A stretch of 64,000 nt of DNA from CAKZNE01 sp964485405 (GTDB lineage: Bacteria; Bacteroidota; Bacteroidia; Flavobacteriales; Schleiferiaceae). The notes under the pieces were generated by a model. It did not search any database and was not told the DNA's origin. It saw only the letters and a program-made list of their open reading frames with translations. The stretch lies in contig CAZAJG010000015.1 of assembly GCA_964485405.1 (NCBI GenBank), positions 1-64,000 on the forward strand, written 5' to 3'. The translations under genes and the position numbers were made by a program. Positions 45,412 to 54,572 of this stretch are shown here, piece after piece (position 1 is the first letter of the stretch; every line of letters begins with the position of its first letter).

Positions 45412-45903
45412 ATGAAAAGCAATCCTAACATGCCTCGCTTACGGTTTGAACAACCCATTCTCCAACTGGAAAAAAGAAAAGGTGGTTATTACTACCTCTT
45501 TATCGATGCCAAAACAGTAAATCAGTTTACAAAAGGTAAAGCCACACGCATTCGCTGTGAAATAGACAATACGGTTACCCTACCATGTGGTTTTAGCCAT
45601 TTGGGAGATGGTAACTTTTATATTTTAGTGGCTAAGCGATATGTTAGAAAGCTCAAAAAGGATGTAAACGATCTTGTTTGCTTTGAAATTTATGAAGACC
45701 CCAACCCATTAGGTGTTGATATTCCAGAAGCATTGGAAGTGTTACTTGCTCAAGATGAATACCTAAAATCTATTTTTGATGGCCTTACGGATGGCAAAAA
45801 GAGGAGTTTAGTCTTTTCCATTCAACGCATTAAAAACATCGACCTTCAAGTGCAACGCGCCATTAAAATATTGGAAGAGTTAAATGCTCAATCCAGAGCT
45901 TAA
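45412..45903 (+). CDS. DUF1905/YdeI (OmdA-like) domain protein
   Basis: A 163-residue protein with N-terminal DUF1905-like barrel (RFEQPILQLEKRKGGYYYLF, TRIRCEIDNTVTLPCGFSHLGDGNFYILV, VNDLVCFEIYEDPNPLG) and a C-terminal OmdA-type segment (PEALEVLLAQDEYL, LTDGKKRSLVFSI, QRAIKILEEL). Third YdeI-related protein in the window. Confidence 0.8.
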   Translation: MKSNPNMPRLRFEQPILQLEKRKGGYYYLFIDAKTVNQFTKGKATRIRCEIDNTVTLPCGFSHLGDGNFYILVAKRYVRKLKKDVNDLVCFEIYEDPNPLGVDIPEALEVLLAQDEYLKSIFDGLTDGKKRSLVFSIQRIKNIDLQVQRAIKILEELNAQSRA

Positions 45904-45916
45904 ACGGCTCTTTCCT

Positions 45917-47446
45917 CTATCTGATTTTGTACAAATAGTAATCTGAGTTTTGATAAACCAGCTGTAAAGAGGACTCGGTAAAAGCTTTTTGACTCAGAAC
46001 ATAATCTAAGGCGTAGGGATCCTTTAATTCTTCTGCATAACTTATATCCTTACGGAGTTGGTTATAGGCAGTTTTTCTTTGTTTCCACTCCAAAAGCTTA
46101 AACTTTTCAGCCGCTACAAATTTGTGTACAAAGAAGTTTTCACGTTCGGCTTTTCGAGAAAAAGAGCTGAACAAATCGCTATTGTAAGGCACACCAAGGA
46201 TGGTAAATACGGTTTCTGGTTCTGTGTTCTCATTAATGTACAATGCCATTTCATCAAAAGCGAGATCATCTGCTTTCAAATGAAACTTGATGTTGTTGAT
46301 CCATTGCACTACGCCCAACAAAACAACAAGAGCGGTTACAATTCTAGCCGTCCAAACATAAAAGCTCTGGGGTTTTAAAAACGCATGGATAGATTGAAAA
46401 AGTAGAATAAAGAGGATAAACATCGCTAAGCTATTGGTGCGGAAAGGGTAGAACTTTAAACCTAGTCCTCCTGAACTGTTCATGAACTGATAATCGATCC
46501 AAGCTACGATTACAAAAAAGAGATTGATCCCCAGCATGATTAGCATCAGCTGAACCAAAACCTTTTGTTTTCCTTGTTTTTTCTTGAGCCACCACATCCC
46601 TAAACCAAAGGCCAATACGGAAATTATTACGCCTGTAAGGTGATCTTTCACAAAGTAATCCAAGCTTTTAAATATGCCTAAATGATGGGGCAAACGCTCG
46701 TATACATAAACGGAATCCAGGTTAATATCCGTTACCGGTGCAGGGTTTAAGAAGTAGCCATAAAAGAGGTATGCTGCAAAAGGCAAGAGCATGAGCAAGT
46801 ACAAGCCCCCCATGGTAAAAGCGGTTTTCCATCCTTTGTTAAACAAAAGGAATAAACCCAATGTGAGTACAAACCAGCCTCCTACTAGGATATGAAATAA
46901 AGTGGATAATGCTAAGAATAAGGCGGCTCGATTGTACTTTTCATCTAACACATTAACTAAACCATAAAAGAGAAAAATATACGCGATAGACTTGGGTTCA
47001 AAAGAGCGAAAAATCCACTCGTAACCTAAAAAACTTTGATCGCTCATCACAAAAAGCTGGGTAACGATAAACACTCCGGCATAACCTATATTTAATCGTT
47101 TAAACAGTAGGGCCAATGGGATGCTGGTCCATGCAAAATTGAGCAAGCGCGCAAAAAAAGTAACCCACTCAAATTCAAAAAATTGTAAAAAGAAGCCAAC
47201 TATCCATTGAAAGACAATGCGTGTACCTGCAAATTCATTTAAAGTAAAAGAATTGGGAATCCAGTTGGGGTTTACAAACTGCTTGGCCATGGCCAGATAT
47301 TGTTCTTCTCCACCTGCTAATTTAAAACCTAACTTATTGGTGCATAGTATTAAAAAGATCAACAAACCACTGTTGCGTAAGTAAGCAGATGTGTTGGTGG
47401 CTAAAGGTGAAGCGTTCAAGATCAATAGTTCTGGATTGGATTTCAA
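45917..47446 (-). CDS. Polytopic membrane protein, GT-C glycosyltransferase-like
   Basis: A 509-residue protein with about ten to twelve membrane helices and a soluble C-terminal tail of about 120 residues. The layout (Glu-rich loop GGEEQYLAMAKQF after helix 1, long helices, luminal-like tail FDEMALYINENTEPETVFTILG) fits GT-C-type lipid-linked sugar transferases or DUF6798 proteins. Start is TTG at 47446; no in-frame ATG nearby. No sugar-pathway genes adjacent. Confidence 0.6.
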   Translation of the reverse strand: MKSNPELLILNASPLATNTSAYLRNSGLLIFLILCTNKLGFKLAGGEEQYLAMAKQFVNPNWIPNSFTLNEFAGTRIVFQWIVGFFLQFFEFEWVTFFARLLNFAWTSIPLALLFKRLNIGYAGVFIVTQLFVMSDQSFLGYEWIFRSFEPKSIAYIFLFYGLVNVLDEKYNRAALFLALSTLFHILVGGWFVLTLGLFLLFNKGWKTAFTMGGLYLLMLLPFAAYLFYGYFLNPAPVTDINLDSVYVYERLPHHLGIFKSLDYFVKDHLTGVIISVLAFGLGMWWLKKKQGKQKVLVQLMLIMLGINLFFVIVAWIDYQFMNSSGGLGLKFYPFRTNSLAMFILFILLFQSIHAFLKPQSFYVWTARIVTALVVLLGVVQWINNIKFHLKADDLAFDEMALYINENTEPETVFTILGVPYNSDLFSSFSRKAERENFFVHKFVAAEKFKLLEWKQRKTAYNQLRKDISYAEELKDPYALDYVLSQKAFTESSLQLVYQNSDYYLYKIR

Positions 47447-47584
47447 AGTTACTGCAAGTTTAGCATTAGAGCGAATGGAGGTTTTTTACTTCTCCATAAA
47501 AACCTTTATTAATTACCATTTGTTAAGTGTGGAAGATTCGGTTTTGCTCAATTTTGCAAGCGGTTATCAAAAACAAGTTTATAA

Positions 47585-48619
47585 ATGGATCATTCCAAAA
47601 CAGTTTTACTTACAGGCGTTTCAGGGTTTTTAGGCACGCATACAGCTATTCAATTGCTTGAGAAGGGATATACGGTAATCGGCACCCTTAGAGATATGAG
47701 CCGGAAAGAAGACATTAGAACTTTGTTGGCGAAACACACTACCCATACCAAACAGTTGCAATTTGTAAAGGCCAATCTCTCCGATCCGATTGAGGTTTGG
47801 AACGAGCTTATGAAAGGTGTGGATTATGTGCAACATATTGCTTCTCCTTTTCCGCGTGTATTGCCCAAACGAGAAGAAGATCTCATTATTCCTGCGAAAA
47901 GAGGCGCTTTAAATGTGCTAAAAGCCGCTGCAACCAATGGTGTAAAACGCGTGGTACTCACCTCCTCTACCGGATCGGTTTTGTATGGAAAGACAAAGGA
48001 AGAGTTGCAACATACTTTTACGGAAGAGGATTGGACCAACGTTCAGAATAAAAAGGATACGACCCCTTATTTTAGAAGTAAAACGATAGCAGAACGAGCT
48101 GCTTGGGATTTTATCAAAAACAATCCTTCTGAAACCGAATTGGCAACGGTTTGCCCAGGGGCTATTTTAGGTCCGGTGCTGGAAAAAGATTTTGGTACTT
48201 CCGCCAACATCATCGTTAAAACGCTTGATGGCAGCACACCCGCTATCCCAAAAATTGGGTTTGATATGGTGGATGTACGCTCAGTAGCAGATTTACTGAT
48301 CAAAGCCATGGAATCTGAAAAAGCAGCAAATGAGCGTTTTGTAGCTACCGCTGGCTATATGAGCTTTAAGGAGGTAGCTGCAATGCTTAAAAAAGCTTAT
48401 CCCAACCGAAAAATACCAAGTACCGAACTGCCCAACTTTGCCGTGCGCCTATTTGCGATGTTGGAAGCTTCTTTAAAACCGGTTTTAGTGGACTTGGGTG
48501 TACAAAGAAAGTTAAGGGCCACTAAAGCACAAGAACTGTTGGGCTGGAAGCCTAAAAGTTTACAGGAAGCTGTACTATCTTGTGCACAGAGCGTTTTAGA
48601 ACTGGGAATCGTAAAATAG
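47585..48619 (+). CDS. NAD(P)-dependent SDR aldehyde reductase (DFR-like extended SDR)
   Basis: A 344-residue extended SDR: LTGVSGFLGTHTAIQLLEKGY at residues 9-29, VQHIASPFP, VVLTSSTGSV and the catalytic YFRSK near 161-165, PGAILGP. The family includes dihydroflavonol reductase-like and methylglyoxal or aldehyde reductases. Stop is 5 bp before the next regulator gene, so they form an operon. Confidence 0.88.
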   Translation: MDHSKTVLLTGVSGFLGTHTAIQLLEKGYTVIGTLRDMSRKEDIRTLLAKHTTHTKQLQFVKANLSDPIEVWNELMKGVDYVQHIASPFPRVLPKREEDLIIPAKRGALNVLKAAATNGVKRVVLTSSTGSVLYGKTKEELQHTFTEEDWTNVQNKKDTTPYFRSKTIAERAAWDFIKNNPSETELATVCPGAILGPVLEKDFGTSANIIVKTLDGSTPAIPKIGFDMVDVRSVADLLIKAMESEKAANERFVATAGYMSFKEVAAMLKKAYPNRKIPSTELPNFAVRLFAMLEASLKPVLVDLGVQRKLRATKAQELLGWKPKSLQEAVLSCAQSVLELGIVK

Positions 48620-48624
48620 TATTC

Positions 48625-49230
48625 ATGCAAAAACTAAGAGAAGCACTCAGCTTTGGTGGTATTTTATCGGAAAAAGACATTGATTTTTCCTGTTCTAAAT
48701 ATCACGAGTTATCCCTTAAACCAGGAGAGGATTTTTTTGCAGAAGGCAGCATTTGTACGCAAATCGGATTTGTACAAGAGGGAATTTTAAGATCCTTTAC
48801 CTCCACACCGGATGGAAATGAAGTAACCAAATACTTTATCCGCCCTGGGCAGTTTGCGGTAGATTTGGAGAGTTATTACAACCAAACGCCTTGCGATGCT
48901 TCCATTCAGGCTACCGTGCCGGTAAGGCTTTTTGTTATTGATAAATCCGATTGGACGGTACTCATTGAAACGGTTCCCAAACTCTTTATTTACAGCAAAA
49001 CGGTATCTGAAGCTTCTTTGTTGAACAAGATTAAAGACAATGATTTTTTAAACTTTGGAACGGCAACGGATAAATACAGGGAGTTTGTAAAACGCTATCC
49101 GGATGTAGCTCTGCAAGTGCCTCAGCAATACATCGCTTCTTATTTAAAAATTACGCCTCAATCCTTGAGTCGTATTCGTAAAGAATGGCTTAAAGCCGAA
49201 AAGCAGTGGACCAAATTCACCATTTTTTGA
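48625..49230 (+). CDS. Crp/Fnr-family transcriptional regulator
   Basis: A 201-residue protein: beta-roll with EGSICTQIGFVQEGILRSFTSTPDGNEVTKYF and HTH VPQQYIASYLKITPQSLSRIRKEW. Very like the 37507 regulator in layout. The ATG at 48625 is chosen; it begins 5 bp after the SDR stop, so it is likely cotranscribed and may regulate that gene. Confidence 0.88.
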   Translation: MQKLREALSFGGILSEKDIDFSCSKYHELSLKPGEDFFAEGSICTQIGFVQEGILRSFTSTPDGNEVTKYFIRPGQFAVDLESYYNQTPCDASIQATVPVRLFVIDKSDWTVLIETVPKLFIYSKTVSEASLLNKIKDNDFLNFGTATDKYREFVKRYPDVALQVPQQYIASYLKITPQSLSRIRKEWLKAEKQWTKFTIF

Positions 49231-49299
49231 ACTTTTTGAAAAACGCTTTCTAGTTTGCATCTGGCACTTTTGTATGGTACAATAAACTAAAAAAGTATC

Positions 49300-49713
49300 A
49301 TGAAAAAGTCCATTCAAACTACGCATCACTTAGAAGCTCCTTTAGAAAAAGTATGGCCACTCATTAAAAGTGGAACCGATTGGGAAAACTGGTTTCCTAT
49401 TCTTACGGGCTCCAGAGTAGAGGGTAATAATCGCTTTTGCAATCTAGATAATGGAGATGTTTTGGAAGAAAGCTTTTTAGCTTCTGAAGCTGAAAAAACC
49501 TTTATGTATTCTGTAAACAAACAGCAAACGTTTCCGGCTAACAACATCGTAGCCATTATGAGATTGGAAGCTTTAGATGCCCATCATACCCGTTTAAACT
49601 GGTCTATTGATATGGATGTAGAAACGGAAGAAACCTTTGCCATTATGCAAGAAAACGTAGGTCAACTCTATCAAGCAGCTACGCAAGAGTTGCAAGCTTT
49701 GGCTTCCGCCTAA
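49300..49713 (+). CDS. SRPBCC-family protein
   Basis: A 137-residue START-like domain: MKKSIQTTHHLEAPLEKVWPLIKSGTDWENWFPIL and NIVAIMRLEALDAHHTRLNWSIDM. Small ligand-binding or cyclase/aromatase-like fold. Followed directly by an intrinsic terminator. Confidence 0.8.
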   Translation: MKKSIQTTHHLEAPLEKVWPLIKSGTDWENWFPILTGSRVEGNNRFCNLDNGDVLEESFLASEAEKTFMYSVNKQQTFPANNIVAIMRLEALDAHHTRLNWSIDMDVETEETFAIMQENVGQLYQAATQELQALASA

Positions 49714-49718
49714 ATAAT

Positions 49719-49746
49719 ATGGCCTGCCTATTGCAGGCCATTTTTT
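49719..49746 (+). terminator. Intrinsic terminator after the SRPBCC gene
   Basis: ATGGCCTGC (49719-49727), loop CTATT, GCAGGCCAT (49733-49741), followed by TTTTT. A frame that starts at 49719 is inside this hairpin and is not a credible gene start. Confidence 0.9.
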
Positions 49747-49766
49747 ATTCACGCAACATCCCAACT

Positions 49767-50208
49767 ATGAAAAGAGATGAACTTTTAAAAAAATGGAAAG
49801 GCAATAAGCGCTATACCTTGAAGGTATTAGAAGCGATGCCAGACGATCGTTTTGATTTTAAACCAGCAGATCAATTAAAATCTTTTAAATCGCAAGCTTC
49901 TCATATTAGCAGCTGGTTAAGAACCTGGAGTCGCTTTGTTACCGATACCACTTTGGAGAAGCGCCCATCTAAAANNNNNNNNNNGTGATATTCAAACCTC
50001 ACTCAGCGATCTTTTTGATCGGCTTATTGATTTTTTAGGCCAAGCCGAAGAGCATCAATTGGAAGCTAAACTGGATACGTGGTTTGGTAAAGTGTCTAAA
50101 GAGTCTATTCTTCTTACTATGGACAATCACTTGAGCCATCATAGAGCGCAAATGGTAATGTATTTGCGGATGAATGATATTAAAGCACCTTCTTATGTGG
50201 GGTGGTAA
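49767..50208 (+). CDS. DinB/YfiT-family protein, interrupted by an assembly gap
   Basis: About 143-147 residues: MKRDELLKKWKGNKRYTLKVLEAMPDDRFDFKP, HISSWLRTWSRFV, then after the gap SLSDLFDRLIDFLGQ, DNHLSHHRAQMVMYLRMNDIKAP. The four-helix DinB fold has a His triad (His from SHISSWL and HLSHHR) that binds a metal and may bind thiols or small substrates. Closing the 10-N gap with no missing bases keeps the frame (KSDIQTS). Confidence 0.8.
49975..49984. other. 10-N assembly gap inside the DinB gene
   Basis: Left flank ends TCTAAAA, right flank starts GTGATATTC. Direct joining gives TCT AAA AGT GAT ATT in frame, so the true gap is probably zero bases. Confidence 0.85.
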
Positions 50209-50214
50209 TGCGCT

Positions 50215-50949
50215 TCACTTCAAAATATCTTTTAACACCGCATAATAGCGATTGGCTACAAATTCGGCTCCTGCTTGATTGTAATGTACGGGATCGGCAA
50301 AGAGTGAGTCTGTAAAACCCGTGGCCATATCTACCGTTATCACACTAGAGCTTCCCGTAGTTTGTTGAACGGCTATATCCAAAACATCTTGTTGCATTTG
50401 ATTGAAATAGTTGGTTAAAGCGGGGGTCATGGCATCTGAGCGGGCTGGTGCCAATTGCTCAATGATGATGGTAACCTCTGGGTTTACCCGTTGCAATTCA
50501 TCAATAATCCCATTTACATTGGTTAAGGCATCTGTATAAGATAGACCTTGTAGGGCATCGTTCCCGCCTGGGGAGCTAAAGAGTACGATATCCGGGCTTC
50601 CTGCTTCACTCAGCCAATTCGGTAAATTTTCTAGTATTTCTCCCGAGGTATACCCACTCCAACCTTCGTGATCGAGATCAAAGTTTAGGTCAAAAATTCC
50701 CTGGTCTTTATTGGGATCTTCTTGTGTGCCGATGTAATCGAAATCCCATCGTTCTACAATCAGCAACTTCCATAGCTCATAACGGTAGCTCTCAAAGTTT
50801 GGGCTATTGCCTTCTACTCGAGAAGCGCCCAAAGGCATAATCTTATTGGCTGAATTAGAAGTATGGTTCCCGAAACCATCATCATCCTTAGTACAAGATG
50901 AAAAGAAAAAAGTAGCTCCAAAGGCGATTATAAAAACAAGTTTATCCAT
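50215..50949 (-). CDS. SGNH/GDSL hydrolase-like lipoprotein with altered block I
   Basis: A 244-residue protein with lipobox Cys19. SGNH blocks: block I is MPLGASRVEG where GDS should be, with Ala in the Asp position; block III GGND; block V DPVHYN. The Ser is kept, so esterase activity is possible. It ends convergently 6 bp from the DinB stop. Confidence 0.75.
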   Translation of the reverse strand: MDKLVFIIAFGATFFFSSCTKDDDGFGNHTSNSANKIMPLGASRVEGNSPNFESYRYELWKLLIVERWDFDYIGTQEDPNKDQGIFDLNFDLDHEGWSGYTSGEILENLPNWLSEAGSPDIVLFSSPGGNDALQGLSYTDALTNVNGIIDELQRVNPEVTIIIEQLAPARSDAMTPALTNYFNQMQQDVLDIAVQQTTGSSSVITVDMATGFTDSLFADPVHYNQAGAEFVANRYYAVLKDILK

Positions 50950-51085
50950 TTTGTTTAGTTGGGTGTATGCTTATAAACCTAAAAATGCCAATTGTATTTT
51001 GTTGGACACAAATAAATTTGATTCTTACCAGACCTCTTATTTTTGAATTTTAGTCTATTGCCTATACTTTAAAACCTGTATCCAA

Positions 51086-51811
51086 ATGAAAGTCCGTTTT
51101 GCTTTTATCGCCATCGCCTTCTGGCTGCTTGCCGCTTGTCAAGCTGAAACCTCTTCTACTCCCTCCTCTTTAGAAGGTTTATGGATTATCCAAAACGTGC
51201 AGGTAGGCGATGAGGAGGTGACACCTGATGGACGCTGGATTCGTTTTCACTCCGATTCTACACACGAGTCTGGCAATGGGTGGTTGCAACACTCCTATGG
51301 CGATTGGAGCTATACGGATAGCAACAAAACGCTAAAAATGAACGACCAAAACGGAACCAAAGATCCTTATCCGGCTTTTACCATTACACTGGAAAAGAAC
51401 GCAATGCAATGGACACGGGAAGAAGAGGGTTACCCTGTAACGGTAAACCTAAAAAGGGGCAATGAACTGCCTCAAAGCCGAGCGGATAAGGTAATCGGTA
51501 TTTGGAACCTCAACAGCGCTACCAGGGCTGGAGAGAGTATTTTAGACAGTCTGAAAACCGATAAAAACGCCTACCTCTATTTGGCTTGGGATAAACGCTT
51601 TACTCTGGGTAATACTCCAGCGGGCAGAAAAAGAGGAATGTATTTTGTGCATCCTCATCGTGCTCAATTGCAGTTGTTTCGCCATTCCATTTTAGGCATG
51701 GATAGTTGGCGCTTTGAGGTGCATGAGAATGAATTGGTGCTTCGTGCTAATACCCCTGAGAGTGAGGAGGTGATTTTGGGGTTTGAGCGCGGGGATGATT
51801 TTAATGATTAA
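51086..51811 (+). CDS. Two-domain lipocalin-like lipoprotein
   Basis: A 241-residue protein with lipobox Cys19 (WLLAACQA) and two lipocalin-like halves: SSLEGLWIIQNVQV to VTVNLKRG, and ADKVIGIWNLNSATR to EEVILGFERG. Each starts with a GxW motif, the usual lipocalin/calycin entry. Ligand unknown. Overlaps the converging next gene by 11 bp. Confidence 0.65.
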   Translation: MKVRFAFIAIAFWLLAACQAETSSTPSSLEGLWIIQNVQVGDEEVTPDGRWIRFHSDSTHESGNGWLQHSYGDWSYTDSNKTLKMNDQNGTKDPYPAFTITLEKNAMQWTREEEGYPVTVNLKRGNELPQSRADKVIGIWNLNSATRAGESILDSLKTDKNAYLYLAWDKRFTLGNTPAGRKRGMYFVHPHRAQLQLFRHSILGMDSWRFEVHENELVLRANTPESEEVILGFERGDDFND

Positions 51812-52082
51812 AATCTGATTTAATACCAATACCACTCTCATAAAAGCCAGAACGATCCTTCTTTCGAGTAAACTTAGTCTTAACCTCAATATTTTCTTTT
51901 CTTTCTTTCCAAAAAGCACGCAACATTAAGGGGCCTAAAAAAGGTATGAACCAGATTAGCTTTTTGTGCAACCGCCTTCTCTCTTCCTTAAGGTAGTACG
52001 CAGCAACTATCTTTTTTCTGACGAAGAGGGTGAAAAGGATATAAATAGCAATTATTATGATTAGGATAAGTTCGGTTTTCAT
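51801..52082 (-). CDS. Small membrane protein, 93 aa
   Basis: Two hydrophobic segments (residues about 5-20 and 44-58) separated by a basic KEERRRLHKK stretch, and a long charged tail. No family recognised. It is the last gene of the minus-strand surface cluster and lies 6 bp from its neighbour. Confidence 0.5.
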   Translation of the reverse strand: MKTELILIIIIAIYILFTLFVRKKIVAAYYLKEERRRLHKKLIWFIPFLGPLMLRAFWKERKENIEVKTKFTRKKDRSGFYESGIGIKSDFNH

Positions 52083-52088
52083 CTTTTT

Positions 52089-52976
52089 TTACTCCGGTAT
52101 AATGTGGGCAATTGACGTTTTTAAAACACTCTTCCCATCTCCTATTTTAAGTATATAATACCCAGCTTCTAGTTTAGAAACGTCTACTTCTTTGCTAAAA
52201 TCTGAGCTTAACGAAAGTTGCTCTTCCAATAGCTTTTTACCTAACATAGAATAGACCTCTAGTTTTAGGTTACCTTCAATAAAACTTGTTAGCTGCCTCC
52301 AGTTTATGGTTATACACTCTGTCGCTGGATTTGGGTATATCCCTAACCTCATCTCGGATAAGGGGAGTTCCGAAGTACTAAAACTTTTCATGATAATGAC
52401 CTGGGAAAAGGTGGTGTCTGCTCCACAATTATTTTGAACAATCAAAGTGGCATTATAAACTCCATCAGAAACGTAGTCATGCGTTGGGCTTATACCGGTA
52501 TCAGCATTTCCATCTCCAAAATCCCAAGTGTAAGTGTTTCCTGAACCCAGCGAAAGTGAGGCATCAAAAAGCACAGTGTAGGCTAAAGGGCTTGTGAAAA
52601 TAATTGATGTAACCATGGATGCCTTAGGCGCTCCAATATCACCGGTATTAAAAGTAAATGGGCCAATCCACATTCTGGTATCGCTTAAACAACTATCCTT
52701 TACATAAAAGCTGTAGGAAGTATTCGAATGCAAGCCCGTTATAAGTTGAGGGTTAGAAACATTTAGCAGATTATTTCCAGATCCTAACACAAAGCCAGAG
52801 GTATCCCATTGAATTCTTGACGAAACAGTTGCCATGTCTGAAACCCAGCTTAATTCTACACTATCACACCGGATAATATTTACATTCAGATTGGTTGGAG
52901 AAGGACAACTTACCAAAGAATTAGATTGACCAAAACTGAATAAAGGAAAGAAAAGAAGTAATTGAAAAAGTTTCAT
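52089..52976 (-). CDS. Secreted Fn3/PKD-domain protein with T9SS sorting domain
   Basis: A 295-residue protein: signal peptide ending SFGQ, a fibronectin-like domain (PSPTNLNVNIIRCDSVELSWV), a PKD domain (NTYTWDFGDGNADTGISPTHDYVSDGVYNATLIVQN) and a type A T9SS tail (IYPNPATECITINW to LKIGDGKSVLK). Secreted by the PorSS machine and anchored on the surface. Fn3 and PKD domains are adhesive or spacer modules. Confidence 0.88.
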   Translation of the reverse strand: MKLFQLLLFFPLFSFGQSNSLVSCPSPTNLNVNIIRCDSVELSWVSDMATVSSRIQWDTSGFVLGSGNNLLNVSNPQLITGLHSNTSYSFYVKDSCLSDTRMWIGPFTFNTGDIGAPKASMVTSIIFTSPLAYTVLFDASLSLGSGNTYTWDFGDGNADTGISPTHDYVSDGVYNATLIVQNNCGADTTFSQVIIMKSFSTSELPLSEMRLGIYPNPATECITINWRQLTSFIEGNLKLEVYSMLGKKLLEEQLSLSSDFSKEVDVSKLEAGYYILKIGDGKSVLKTSIAHIIPE

Positions 52977-53084
52977 CTCTGAAAATTAACGAATTATATA
53001 TAAACCATACTTCTCAAAACCACAGCAGCAGCTAACAGGATTAAGAGTGTTTGGTTCAGTGCTATTTTTCCTGTAACTCTTCTT

Positions 53085-53756
53085 TTAATCTAACTCTGTA
53101 AAAACACCAAGTGCAACCGAAAGTGTATAACTTGGATTGGTGCTTTCAAAATCTGGCGTTGGATTTTCAACCCAAAAGAACTGAACAGGTAAGCCCAAAG
53201 TGAATCCTATTTTTTTCCTTTCCGATGGCTTCCAGCTCAAGACAGGTTCCAAAATAGCACCATATATATTTTCATCAGGTAAAGCAGGGTCAATGGTAAT
53301 TGTACTTGTATTTCCTGTATAATTTAACTCCGCTTTAAAGTCTGCTGGAATATTGATACCACCACCTATCCGAATGTATAGATCTAGGTTGGTATCAATT
53401 AATTGATACGCATATCCTAAATATAGATCTATAAACTGCAATACATCTCTATCGTAGCTTCCAATCTCCTGGTTCTGTGCATTTTTGAGGATAATATCTT
53501 GATAAGAAATATCGCGTACAACAAAGCTGGCATTTGCCCAAACCGATGATCTTTTACCGAACCCATATTGATAATCTAAACCGTAACTAAAGGCATAACT
53601 CGATTTCACATTGTCCTTCAAACTTTCATAGCTAAAGTCATTTGGAAACCCAAAGGTTTCGCTTTTAATACCAAAGCCTGTTTTGAGGGACAGCATACTT
53701 TGGGCAGTAGCTAAACAACTACAAATGGTTAATGCAAGTAGGAGAATTCTTTTCAT
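53085..53756 (-). CDS. Secreted outer-membrane beta-barrel-like protein
   Basis: A 223-residue protein, signal peptide ending LATAQS (ATG at 53756 chosen over a longer frame). Amphipathic beta strands: YAFSYGLDYQYGFGKRSSVWANASFVV, LYIRIGGGINIP, terminal SYTLSVALGVFTEL. Homologous in pattern to the next gene; both carry an EP-x-LxW block (EPVLSW / EPSLIW). Function unknown. Confidence 0.7.
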   Translation of the reverse strand: MKRILLLALTICSCLATAQSMLSLKTGFGIKSETFGFPNDFSYESLKDNVKSSYAFSYGLDYQYGFGKRSSVWANASFVVRDISYQDIILKNAQNQEIGSYDRDVLQFIDLYLGYAYQLIDTNLDLYIRIGGGINIPADFKAELNYTGNTSTITIDPALPDENIYGAILEPVLSWKPSERKKIGFTLGLPVQFFWVENPTPDFESTNPSYTLSVALGVFTELD

Positions 53757-53818
53757 TTTCAAGTGTTTATCGGTTCCCAGTTGATATGAAACCAGATTGT
53801 TTTTCAAAAAATGTTTCG

Positions 53819-54556
53819 CTATAAGACAAAAATAATCCCAGTGGAAATGCCTAAAGTGTATTTGGGGTTAAAATTGGCACTTTCATGAAATACTAGATGG
53901 AATGGAATACCTAAGCCTAAATCAATCCCTTTACCATTCCTAGTTCGTCCAAGATTCCAAATCAATGACGGCTCTAGATTAATAGCATATAGGTTACCGT
54001 TGATTGTAGCGATCGGTGACGCATCAATTTCTTGAGATCCTCCAACAACTGTTACTCCACCACCAGAAGAGACATTATTCAGGCTACCTTTTGTTTGAGC
54101 TTCGTATACTGATTGAAACCACACCCCCATTCCACTTGATAAATCTACACTCAATCTGGATTTTTTACGGAGCCCGAAACGATAGTGATGGTTTAAAAAC
54201 AATCCTGTCAATCGTAGTTTTTCTCCCGTATGGTAAGCTGTACTTATTGGAGATCCTCCAAGTGGTATTCCATCTCCTTTATACTTTATATCATAAATAC
54301 CATAGGATACCCTTGCGCTTAATCCGTGTTTATCGTTAAAAAAATGGGTGTAATTAACACCAAAAGTATGATTGTAGTTTAAGGTTCTAAATAACCCATC
54401 TCCAGAATCATAAGATTCAAACAGCTGTTTATCGGCAAAAACAAAGCCTTTAGTTTGATAGGCAGTGGCAGCATAGATTTTCACTTCATTTTGCCCCATA
54501 CAAATACCCGAAACCAAAATGGATAATAAGAGTAGGATATTTTGAGTTGATTTCAT
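53819..54556 (-). CDS. Secreted outer-membrane beta-barrel-like protein
   Basis: A 245-residue protein with signal peptide ending GICMGQ, beta strand pattern, EPSLIWNLGRTRNGKG, and terminal KYTLGISTGIIFVL. It resembles the 53085 gene in layout, probably an old duplication. Lies 17 bp from the gene before it in transcription order. Confidence 0.7.
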   Translation of the reverse strand: MKSTQNILLLLSILVSGICMGQNEVKIYAATAYQTKGFVFADKQLFESYDSGDGLFRTLNYNHTFGVNYTHFFNDKHGLSARVSYGIYDIKYKGDGIPLGGSPISTAYHTGEKLRLTGLFLNHHYRFGLRKKSRLSVDLSSGMGVWFQSVYEAQTKGSLNNVSSGGGVTVVGGSQEIDASPIATINGNLYAINLEPSLIWNLGRTRNGKGIDLGLGIPFHLVFHESANFNPKYTLGISTGIIFVL

Positions 54557-54572
54557 TTGTATAAAAACAGTT

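Noticed and set aside
49719..49766. Upstream extension of the DinB gene
   Set aside because: The extension begins inside the intrinsic terminator of the previous gene; the ATG at 49767 fits the family start.
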